Part shown: positions 54,050 to 64,000 of the stretch, piece after piece
Numbering within the stretch: the first letter of the stretch is position 1
Layout of the letters: each line of letters opens with the position of its first letter
From: Aradus depressus
Taxonomy: Eukaryota > Arthropoda > Insecta > Hemiptera > Aradidae
Assembly (NCBI GenBank): GCA_963662175.1
Contig: OY759217.1
Span: 54,288,108-54,352,107 of the forward strand
Length of the DNA stretch: 64,000 nucleotides
Direction of reading: 5' to 3'
Notes under the pieces: generated by a model
Database searches by the model: none
The model's input: the letters and a program-made list of their open reading frames with translations, nothing else
Told to the model about the DNA's origin: nothing
Made by a program: the position numbers and the translations under genes

Positions 54050-54850
54050 TCTGCAAGCACTCAGGTCCCGTACACAGGTTGAGTCGGTCGGCCTCCCCCC
54101 CTCCCCCCTCCCCCCTCCGTTATTCTTCAAGGGAACAGATTTTTTTAATCCTTTGTGTGCTTTATTTCTATGTAGAAGTGCCGGTTAAGTTGTTGAGGTG
54201 AGGTGTACACCCGGCATCGGGCACTGGCTCCGGCCCTGGCATATGACACTGACCCGAACCCACCACTGACACCCGACATCGACACTGATACCGGCATCCG
54301 ACTTCCTTAGTTGCCAATATTACTTTACTTATCTGCTGCTTTATTTTATATTTTCTGTACCATTTACATATTGTACCCCTAAAAAGTTTAATTATTGTTA
54401 AAATATTTATGAATTTTACCTGATTTTGAGGGGTTTTGGCTAATCAACTTTTTTTTCCTTATATATACACAACTGTTTATGTTATTTTGTTATTATTATT
54501 TTAAATTCTGAAAATTGGGCTAAATTAAAAATTATTCATTCAATGGTTAAATTATATATATATATATATTTGTATATTCTATGTCAAATTGACAGAGGCT
54601 CCACCGCACCGTCTCCGTTACACTGAATTGTTTTACATTTGTTGGGGGGCCAGATTGATGAAAAAGTCAAGTTTTCAATTCAGTTCTTAATTATTTTGGG
54701 AGAAAAAAATGAAATAGAATGTTGGCTGCTTTTCCATGTTGCTTATGGGACGGGACGTTCTCATTTTGCGTTTTATTGCAAGATCATTCACATCTCCAAG
54801 ACTTCTTATGATACATTTTTGTAATAAATCACATCACCTGATAGCAACAG
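54050..54850 (+). other. RB1CC1 3' UTR, candidate poly(A) signal
   Basis: No further coding. AATAAA at 54823-54828 is a plausible polyadenylation signal. The extent is inferred, not shown. Confidence 0.4.
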
Positions 54851-56835
54851 GTCACAGCTGAAAGAAACATAAGCCTGCGTTATTTTTCTAACGAGTATTT
54901 CGTAAGTTATTATTTTTCTTCATGTTGACATTTAATGAGAGCGCTTTATATAGACATACAGGTAAGAATGTGAGTAAGTCAAATCAACCAATACAAACTT
55001 CTAGACAATTTTTTTAAATTGTGATTTTTTTCTTCACATGAATTTATGCTGTTCCATATGTTAACTACTCAAAATGACCGATATGTTATCGGTAAAATAC
55101 CCTACATTTTATGGTGGCATTGAGATATTCCTTACATAACACAGGTGTTTTCTATAATTGAAACATCGCCATTGAAGATCGCCGGTTCGAAACCCGGCCA
55201 AGGCTTCTAGGTTTTTTATCTGGCTCAGTACTCAATACAATAGGTAAGTGTTATATTATGGATGATTTTGGGTACATTTTTGGATTCATGTCATAGGCAA
55301 TTCAAGGAATGAAATCAGACTATTTTCTTTTATTATGTACATTTGAAGAGCGTTCCAGCGGTGTGCTACATGGCTGATCGTTGAAGGTTTGGAAAAGGAG
55401 TATCATAACTGTGATTACTTTTTTAAAAATTGCCAGCTTTGGTGATAAATGAGGATTCTCGTTCTTCCTCTGGAGATGCCCGTAGAGCACATCTTAGTGA
55501 AGCTCCTGAAATGTAAATTAATCATTTGAAAATATTTTTGCCATTGTTTGCTTTGCTTATGACGGTCATCGAAACATTTCCCTAAAGCTGCACTTCGAAC
55601 CGCCATTTTTACTCGGTATAAGAAGTAGTCGAAGAACCTTTCAGATAAATGTTGTTCCGTTTAACAAGTCCTTCAAAATGATGTACAACTCTTGGCCTCC
55701 GTTACTACTTGACAATGTTAAAATCCACTATATTGTCCTATTTTCGGGAGGGGGAGGGACCCCCGGGCCTCTGAAACTGTCTGATAGTCGCCATGTAACC
55801 ATCCTTGGATAGTTTATTTCGAGGCCTCTTGGTAACAGGATGCCTTTACTCGATTTGTGACGTAGGCTGCCGAACACAATTTATCCCATTTCGATACGGT
55901 TCCTTCAATCTGGTCCCCTTATTCTGATACACTTCTACGTTCTATAAAGATCACCTAATTTCAGTTTCGAAGTAAAACCCGTTTAATATTTTTTTTTTGC
56001 GTAGTGCACCAAACTTATGAAATACCTGATATTTTTCACGGAGTAATTTTTAATGATAAGAATATTATAATAATTTACATTATTTTATTGGTTAAAATAA
56101 TAAATGTTTCTCAAGTGCCTTTTAAGTGCTGTCTATTTAAGTGCTGTCTATTTAAGTGCTGTCTATTTGAAGGCTATAATTAATGATTTTTTGTTTAATG
56201 AGAGGCGGAAACGTGTAAATACTTTATGAATTATCTTTTTATTCAAGTGCTAAAATTATACAAAACCCTACTAACTTAAATATAATGTTATCGACTCTAA
56301 CAATTTTAGGATTGTTTATGTTCGATATGAAATAAAATTTGTTTTTTATTCTTGTGTATAATTTTTTGCGTATTTCTAAACGCACATTTTTATATGTCAA
56401 AGTGAATATTCTTATATAATTTTGTAAAAACAAAGTATGGCTGTTTCTTTTTTTTTGTTTTGTTTTTATTTTAATTTTAATTGTACCTGGTTTAATTTTA
56501 ATTATACCTGGTTTACTTGTGAAACTGCAGGGATGTTGACCGCCCAAAAAAAAAATAAATAAAAAAATTATTGTCATATATTTTCTAATTTCTTTTCACA
56601 ATTAAGACGAGTATTAGCCGCGTCTAGACGAGGCGGGATAATGCTGGTTGTAATGTGATGAGGTCACATAGAGAAGGGTACCGTAGGTCTATGTCATGTA
56701 CAGTGCCATAGCTGTATAATTCTTTGATATATTTATATAGATATTTAACAATTCTATTTCGAATATCTTTCATATAATACAAAGATTGGCCTTAGAATGA
56801 AGAGATTCGATTGAATTAAAAATAAATAAAATGGT
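54851..56835. other. Intergenic, repeat remnants only
   Basis: AT-rich. Contains a SINE-A head fragment (55168-55232; GCCGGTTCGAAACCCGGCCA) and three copies of a 15-bp AAGTGCTGTCTATTT repeat at 56124-56168. No gene supported. Confidence 0.55.
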
Positions 56836-56846
56836 TATAATGTTCA

Positions 56847-57190
56847 AAAATTATATAGGTACTTCGTGAGTTGAACTTTATAACCATTAGTTAGTAACTA
56901 ATAAAATTATATAGGTACTTCGTGAGTTGAACTTTATAACCATTAGTTAGTAACTAATAAAATTATATAGGTACTTCGTGAGTTGAACTTTATAACCATT
57001 AGTTAGTAACTAATAAAATTATATAGGTACTTCATGAGTTGAACTTTATAACCATTAGTTAGTAACTAATAAAATTATATAGGTACTTCGTGAGTTGAAC
57101 TTTATAACCATTAGTTAGTAACTAATAAAATTATATAGGTACTTCGTGAGTTGAACTTTATAACCATTAGTTACTAACTAATAAAATTAT
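56847..57190. repeat. 56-bp tandem repeat, 6 copies
   Basis: AGGTACTTCGTGAGTTGAAC recurs at 56857, 56913, 56969, 57025, 57081 and 57137. Units are nearly identical. The array is bracketed by inverted ATGTTCAAAAA / TTTTTGAACAT. Confidence 0.92.
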
Positions 57191-57353
57191 ATTTTTGAAC
57201 ATCAACTAACCTTACATAGTACATAATTTGCCGTACTCACCAGTTCTTTATTATTTTATAATTAAAAAAAAAAAGTTTTAGAAACGAAATTAGAAAGTTG
57301 GACCTATATTTTAAACTAGTTGAATACATTGAGTAATAGTTATTAATATTATT

Positions 57354-57722
57354 GCGGCGGCGATATCATAGAGGTAGCTTCCTTGCCTACTATGCTCAAG
57401 TTCGCGATTTTTTATCTGTGAGGTAAAAAACGTTGAGCACTGACGAGTTTGTACGATGCGAGGTACTCGTTAAAGACCCCTCTCCTAGGTGAATAAACCT
57501 AGGTAGGCAACATTTAGGACAGAGTAGAGCCGGGCTCAGGTTCAATAGAGCGTTCTGGTAGTAGGCGATGTGAGGTACTCGTTAAAAACCCCTCTCCTAG
57601 GTGAATAAAACTGGGTAGGCAACATTTAGGACTCTCAGAGTACAGTCGGGCTCATGTTCAATAGAGCGTTCTGGTAGTAGGCGATGTGACCTAGTTAAAG
57701 CCCGAGCATGGGTCGCAAAACC
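57354..57722 (+). mobile_element. SINE-A with internal duplication
   Basis: Has a tRNA-like head (CGGCGATATCATAGAGGTAG CTTCCTTGCC), then TTTATCTGTGAGGTAAAAAA. The block GAGGTACTCGTTAAAGACCC to GGCGATGTGA is repeated (57462-57571 and 57572-57690). Confidence 0.82.
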
Positions 57723-60640
57723 CAACAAACTTCTGTCTACATATTATTCTAAGCTATTGATTCTTTGATCTGTTTTGTAATTTTTCTTTACTGTCTGTAT
57801 TTTATTAATTTTAATTAAATTCTGTTTTATTTCAACTTCTATTTCTTGTCGACTCAGAATGAATCCCTTCTTGCCTAAATACGACTAATCATCTTAATTG
57901 TCTGAAATAATTATAAAGTATGTGAACAAAAAAAAAAAGTTTAGGTGTGGCCAACATTGGCTGCTGATACTACCAGATCATCCATGTGACATTAAATGAA
58001 TGAAACAAACTTTTTTCTGCAATATTCCACAAAGGTTGTGTACACGTCATACCGGTTGGAAATGATGTTTGTATATAATTTTATCGTTAATTTTAGTTTT
58101 AGTTTCAACACTATTAATAGACAGAGAAGAAAATATTTCAAACCAAACAAATAGCTAACAGTACAACCATGGGTTTACCATTTCCAAGTTGAAATTCTAA
58201 TCATCCATACCTCATGTGTAAGAATGGTTGGCTCTCAGCAAACTGACAGCTTATATTAAACCTGAGAATGGTGTTGTACCGATTCTGTGGATTAAACAAT
58301 ATTTTAACAAGAAGTTTGTTTTATTTATTTATTACAAGTTTTCACAATATGTCCTCTTTCTCAACGTACAAGATATACTGTTATCAGCTTCTAAGCTGAG
58401 GAACGTGGACATACTGTGGAACTTGTAATAAATAAATAAAACAAACTTAGTTTTGAAATATTAAGATATACAAAGAGTTCATAACTAGACCTGATGATGG
58501 TGTAAGGCCGAAACCGGTAGTTTTGTAAATATCTTTTGTAGAATAGACAATATTTCAAAAATAAGTTTGTTTTATTTATATACTGTTATCATATTTCTTT
58601 CTATTATTTTTTCTAATAAGCATGTACATTGATTGTAAGAGTTTATGTACAAGAGATCCTCCATGTATGAGATTTTATTTGTAATTGTTATATACCATAA
58701 AATTTAAACTTTGGGATCACACACTAACGAATATATGTTTTAAATTATATTGAACAAACATGAGCCAGTTCTTAATCTGACGTCTTTTTACCTACGTTAC
58801 TAGACTACAAATTGTAACTTCCTGAGTGATTTTTTAATGCATTTCTCTATTGATTGTTTTAAATATATTGATTTATATAAAGCTCAGTTAGTCCAAGAGT
58901 GCGCCTCATTTGTGATTAAAAAAAAAAAAAATAATATGGATAACATGTAATTAATTTTAGGCCATTGTAATATATGTAAATTGAATTTATTTGAGCTTTT
59001 AGAAATAGAAACAGTTTGTGAAAAAATATATATTGATATAAAAAATAATCCTAGGATATTTAATATTTTAGATAAAAGTGTACTTAAATGTTGATAATGT
59101 TATTATAGTCATTTGATTATATATTAGAATGGGCTAAAAAATATTTTTATTGGTATTTCTATGGGTAGTGCTCGAAAGGCCCTGGTGGTACCTAACTCAA
59201 CACATTTCTAGTAACTATATGGCATCTTTCAGGCACCACCCAAAATCGAAATTCGAAATAATCCATTTTTCGGTCCTACTAATTAAATATTATATTATTT
59301 GGGAGAATGATGATGTGCAGTGGAGGGAGGGGAGGGCAGGCCTCCCCCGGCTACGTCTTGGTCTTGGTTTTATGTTTATGTTTGTGTTTTAGTGACACAC
59401 GGTCATGTTTTAGTGACACCGGTCTTGGTCTTATGTTTGTGTTTTAGTGACACACGATTTATGTTTCCTTCTTCTTACATCTACTATCTTATAAAAATTT
59501 TTTTTTAATTAGAAGAAGCTTTAGTTTCTTGGTCACGCTGTGCAAACATCTTAAAGCAGGTATCGCTCTAATATAAATATAAATGAACATTAAACATATT
59601 TTTTATCAAATTGTAATATATTTATATACGTACCTATATAATATAATATAGTTTTATAGCTATGAAACAGAATGTTAAAGCATCAAACTATATTTATGTT
59701 TAGTTTTCATTATATATATACATAATTATGTTTGTTATGATAAGAGATTTATGATGTGAAAAGGCTCAAAAGTTGTATTTCGAAACGCTGTTTTTTATTT
59801 CTAGAACGGTAGTACTTTTAAAATATTAATTTTTTAAAGAGTGCGCTTCACATTTGTGTTTATTTTATGAAAATGTTTAGAAAGAAAGTAAGTTTTAACC
59901 TTTTTTTTTTGGAAGTCAATGAATGCTTTTTGTAATTTTGAACAATTTTATTTATGTATCTATGTAAATGTAAATGTGATATAGTTAACCAATTTTATCA
60001 TTACCACATGTACATAAATTTAACGTCAAATATAAATGGTATCGAAATATTACAATTGTTGTTGTTCTTCCTTGTCCCCGTCCCAATTCGGCGAATATAT
60101 TAAAATATATAGTAAAATAATTGAAAAGACATTGTTGACCGAGACTGCAAAAACACAATATCACTAAATATGCATGCGAACGCGGTTGCTGCCGAGCGCG
60201 TACTACATTGCCTGGTGAGGAGTTGGGCACACTTAAAGACATAGACGCAAGAGATTTAACTTTCTATATTCGAAATATTTGAGTGGTTCACTGATCGACT
60301 ACCTACCCACGTTATTATATGCCATAAGTTGAAGTCTATTCCATATAAGTATTTTATTACGCAACAAAATAGTAAGTTTCATGAATAATATGCAACATTC
60401 CTCAACTCCAGATAATGTTTCTGTTTAAATCTATCTCCGTTCTCATTAGGCGGCCAACCTAACCGATAGAACTGTGCCAACTTCCAGGAACTTTGGAAAC
60501 TGTTTACTCCAATTACTTTATCCATGACTTAAAAATATTGACAAGCAACAGAAAAGTTCTATGTAACAACCTACAATATGAAAAATACAGACAGCCTTGT
60601 CATCCCGAAGCGGCGAAAGGCAGTTGTAAAGTGGTAACAC
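57723..60640. other. Intergenic, repeat remnants only
   Basis: AT-rich. Contains a dispersed repeat at 58386-58585 with CTGATGATGGTGTAAGGCCG AAACCGG, and a short TTATGTTTGTGTTTTAGTGA CAC repeat at 59355-59457. No gene supported. Confidence 0.5.
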
Positions 60641-60886
60641 TTTAGTTGTCAGTCCTCAACTACTTCACTCTATTGGTCGCCACTCCTTCAGTGTTTAAAG
60701 TGATTTATTTTTCAAGAAAAGTTAAGACGTAAATAAGAAAGGTAGGTACGTTATGGCATTATGACACACTAGAGATTCCTGTGCAGTTCTCATATCTCTT
60801 GATAGTTTCACAAATTTCCTAATTTATTTTTTATAATATTTTGCAACATTTACCTTCTTACTCTTGCAATTCGTTTCGCCTTTCAG

Positions 60887-61600
60887 ATGCCCCACACAAG
60901 TATGAGGTGCTCAGCCAAGGATTGTGGAGTAAATTCCATCAATAACCCAGGATTCCGAATTTTTAATTTCTCGCAGAGAAAAAAGGATTCCAAGCGGTAT
61001 GTACGATTACTTGAAACAATTAAAAAAACTAGAACATTAATTAAATATAGATTTAAACATAATATTTCGATGGTGATCATTGCTTTCTTTTTGAAATATT
61101 GTCTATTCCACAAGAAATTATTATACAGGAAGAACAGTTTTCGGCATTACAAATGAAATCATCAGATTTAGTTGTAAATATACCAAGACAGCCTTGTGCT
61201 GAATTGTGCGAACCGTATATTATAGGTATATGTTTGTTTTAAAATATTTACTTCCCATTTTTTTTTTTTTTTTTTTCTCAGTTATGGCTTTATGCTGAGG
61301 CATATCGGCCAACTTCCCATAACAGTGGTAAAATTGAAATTGAAGAAAAAAATTTAAATCTTCAACTAATGCTTGAAATAATGTTTGTCTATTCTTGTAG
61401 TTAAGCCCTAGAGCAGGTTATTTTACTCTAGCATATTTCTTATTTTTCAACTATACATTTCCCTATTTCCAATATTATTAATTTGATTTTTTTTTCGCAG
61501 ATTAACAGCTGAGAATTTCTCAAGATGTCTACTTCTTCCCGCAGAGTGCAGCCCTCCTTTTCTTCTCATCTCACAGCTCCTCGGACCTCGGATAGATTAG
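60887..61600 (+). CDS. Possible small THAP-like gene
   Basis: An exon 60887-60996 opens right after a CGCCTTTCAG acceptor. It encodes MPHTSMRCSAKDCGVNSINN, then PGFRIFNFSQRKKDSKR before a GTATGT donor. C-x4-C with a following F-x-I-F resembles the first half of a THAP zinc finger. It can splice in phase to 61282 (TTCTCAG acceptor, YGFMLRHIGQLPITV) or to 61501-61600 (LTAENFSRCLLLPAECSPPF, TAG). Neither supplies the expected second Cys-His pair clearly. A donor at 60742 suggests a 5' untranslated exon before it. It may be a degenerate copy or an alternative fold. Confidence 0.4.
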
Positions 61601-62460
61601 ATAATTATTTTCCGAGCAATGAATTCAATTTTATAAGTTGTTTGGTTTTATAAAACGTTTTTAATTCTGTACAATATGAAATTTAAAGTAAAATGTTAAA
61701 AGTAATATGTATTTTATAGTTTGTTAGTTTAATAATTTATACTAGTGACTGATTTTTTTCAGCTTTGAACATTCCAATTTTTTTTAAACGAAGGAACCAA
61801 GTAAAAAAAAAAATTGAATGTCATGAAATAACTACATATTTTATTTGTTAAGTTGTTAAGTGTATTTACAACCATATTCATTGTTTAATATTTATATCCG
61901 AATAATCACTTTAATTACTTTTCTGAATTGTGAATTGTAATTTTTTTTAATATGTAAAAACTGACTAAGTAAATCATAATTTATACGTATGTAAAAGAGG
62001 AATGTTAATTTCATGTGTTAATATAAAGTTTTTTTTTTTTTTGCCTATGTTGGCGCTTTAGTGTTTCTTATAAAATTAACTATTTGATATTATATGATTT
62101 GATATTTGGTCAATAAATTACTTTATTGTTTTCAATGTTTTTTTTAATATACCCCTTTTATTCTTCCTAATGCAGAATTAACATAACTAATGATAAAAAG
62201 AATAGAAGTGTTGATATTTTTTTAATGAGTAGTACTATTGTGGTAATATCAATAAAGTTAACTTGTTACCACAGGATAACATATACATTTTTTTGGATTT
62301 TACAAAGCAAACGGGCTTATTTTCTAGTAGCTAATTAATTAATTTGCATTTGGATCATCCATTACAAACTCTCGGAAATATTAAATTTCGAAATCAACAT
62401 TTTAGATAAAAAAATGAAATAAACTGATAAATAAAATGTTGATTTAGTTGTCACGAGTAC
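61601..62460. other. Intergenic or 3' UTR, AT-rich
   Basis: Very AT-rich. AATAAA at 62113-62118 could end the upstream transcript. No coding potential seen. Confidence 0.45.
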
Positions 62461-62620
62461 TTAGAGAGTGGGGTCGCCTCCCCTTACAATGGTTGCGGGT
62501 TCGAATCCCGTCCGGGAGTTTTATTTCTTAGATAGATAGATTGTATTGGTTGTTTAACCAATATAACCAGTTATAGAGGCATGGCTAAAACGCATCGTAA
62601 CAAAAGCAAGGGCAAAAAAA
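62461..62620 (+). mobile_element. SINE-B, 5' diverged
   Basis: GGTTGCGGGTTCGAATCCCG B-box region, TCCGGGAGTTTTATTTC, ATAACCAGTTATAGAGGCAT GGCTAA and an A tail; the A-box end is degenerate. Confidence 0.78.
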
Positions 62621-62800
62621 AAGAGTTTTCAAATGAACATCTCAGCGAATATTTAACGAATTGTTCTCGTTCAAAGCTTATTTTTCACTTTAAAAAAAAT
62701 TTGTTTTCAAAATTCAGAAAAATACATATGTGATTCGAAATGAGAACGTTTAATTTGAAAGTCATAATACCGTGTAGCTAAAAACCCAATAGAACCTAAA

Positions 62801-63062
62801 ATTGAAGCGGTCATTGTTAAAAGGGGATATGTGACATCAAATGTCAAACGACTTTTTTATATTTTCATAATCTTGAGGACTGAACACATCTTCTGTGTTG
62901 AAATGAGACATGTGCAGTGCGCTCTTTGGTTGTGGTGGAGCTGAGAATATCTGAGTCACTGTTGAAAGGAGGTATGTGACGCAATTCTTTAGGAAGTTTT
63001 ATTGAGCTTCCCAAAATTTTTATTTTTGTTACATATCCCCTTTCAACAATGACCGCTTCAAT
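62801..63062. repeat. Inverted repeat element
   Basis: ATTGAAGCGGTCATTGTTAA AAGGGGATATGTGAC (62801-62835) pairs with its near complement at 63028-63062. A partial third copy (CACTGTTGAAAGGAGGTATG TGACGC) is at 62957-62982. Confidence 0.8.
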
Positions 63063-63576
63063 TGTAAATCCTCGTGAAAAAAATATGTCGGGATTACCAC
63101 TTAAAGTTTTTTTTATCTAACTCGTTGTTTTTCTGGGACAAATGGGTAATGCATTTAATTCTGGTCTGAAGGTATTAATAATGTACGCACTTGTTGCATT
63201 TCCAAGTGAAATTTTTGTTAAATAATATATAATAAAAATTGTACCGTACTTTCGGAGGCCACACTGAAGGGTGCCCGCGTGCTTCGGATTGCCTACCCCT
63301 GATTTAGAGAGAGCAGAAACTTAGTGCAAGCTATTCTAATGTACGCCAAAAAAATTAATTACTAAAGCATTAAAATCATTGACAAAATAGGTAACGCAAC
63401 GGTAATGACATATAAAAACATGCCCACCTGAATTTGAACCTTGCCGATTTCACCGCAGAAACGGTAATAAATATCTCCGCTAAACACTTCCATCTTATGT
63501 CTTATTGAGCCATGGCTAATCCTCATCTTGAGAAGTGTCCCCGCTGACTTCCGAGCACGCTCTCTGTATTACACAT

Positions 63577-63868
63577 ACCCGGCCATAGCCCACAGGTTAG
63601 CCATCCTTGGACTGGACGTTATATGATAAAGTTCTCTGTATTACACACAGCCCACAGGTTAGCCATCCTTGGACTGGACGTTATATGATAATCCCGAGCT
63701 AGTGCGATGACAAGTATTCTTTAAAGATCTCTATCTTAATTAGAACTGGGTATGCAAAATATAGGACTGCCGAAGTAGAGTCGAGCCAATGTAGAGTCGA
63801 GCCAATGTAGAGTCGAGCCAATGTCCGCCAGAGCGACGACAGAGCGCCAAATGACCTCGTAGTCACAA
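63577..63868 (+). mobile_element. SINE-A copy with short internal repeats
   Basis: GACGTTATATGATAATCCCG, GACAAGTATTCTTTAAAGAT and GAGCGACGACAGAGCG blocks. CAGGTTAGCCATCCTTGGAC is duplicated at 63593 and 63655, and a 16-bp GTAGAGTCGAGCCAAT unit is triplicated at 63774-63821. Confidence 0.7.
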
Positions 63869-63910
63869 AAAAAAAAAAAATTGTAGACTATGTAAAATTA
63901 GTTGTAAAGT

Positions 63911-64000
63911 ATCAAGATCCCTTCTTATCAAGATCCCTTCTTATCAAGATCCCTTCTTATCAAGATCCCTTCTTATCAAGATCCCTTCTTGTCAAGATCC
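63911..64000. repeat. 16-bp tandem repeat reaching window end
   Basis: AAGATCCCTTCTTATC repeated about 5.6 times; it continues beyond the window. Confidence 0.92.

Noticed and set aside
62490..62520. Genuine tRNA genes at the GGTTCGAATCC-type boxes (16.0, 28.9, 52.7, 53.5, 62.5 kb)
   Set aside because: Acceptor stems do not pair and the boxes sit at the head of repeated elements with A-rich tails, so they are SINE heads.

Overview
This is animal nuclear DNA, most likely from an insect and possibly a hemipteran. It is AT-rich, intron-rich and full of short dispersed repeats. No bacterial-style operons, rRNA or CRISPR arrays are visible. The species call is inference from gene-family resemblance and repeat style; nothing in the window names the organism.

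Two conserved genes are divergently arranged around about 1.3 kb (16886-18198). On the minus strand, 16885 down to 5500, is the insect flower gene (vertebrate CACFD1), a small multi-pass synaptic-vesicle/plasma-membrane protein. It has four core exons and a distant fifth exon giving an alternative C-terminus. The stop codon of the short form overlaps the splice donor of the long form. On the plus strand, 18199-54049, is the orthologue of RB1CC1/FIP200 (insect Atg17), the scaffold of the ULK1/Atg1 autophagy-initiation complex. I assembled it as 22 coding exons with consistent splice phases, giving 1095 residues. It has the N-terminal ubiquitin-like domain, the Atg17-like helical region, a short coiled coil, the C-terminal Claw, and an unusual Ser/Ala/Thr repeat tail. 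A weak third candidate is a small THAP-like gene at about 60.65-61.6 kb.

The rest is repeats. 0.7-3.2 kb is a homogeneous 57-bp satellite (43 copies). The flower introns hold 188-bp and 55-bp minisatellites. RB1CC1 intron 9 holds a 5.3-kb LTR retrotransposon (33396-38672, minus strand). It has a gag-like coiled-coil ORF but no recognisable polymerase, and is bracketed by a 392-bp direct duplication of flanking DNA. At least two tRNA-derived SINE families are scattered through introns and flanks, together with foldback elements. One foldback family and several other repeats share a small CUGANGA-stem-GAAA motif reminiscent of a hammerhead ribozyme core.

Points most worth following: the two-ended flower gene with stop and donor overlapping; the tandem duplication of the 3' half of RB1CC1 exon 9; a possible 54-nt in-frame intron in exon 15; the A-LTR-gag-LTR-A arrangement; a near-perfect 244-bp palindrome; and an exon-like peptide fragment present in introns of both genes.
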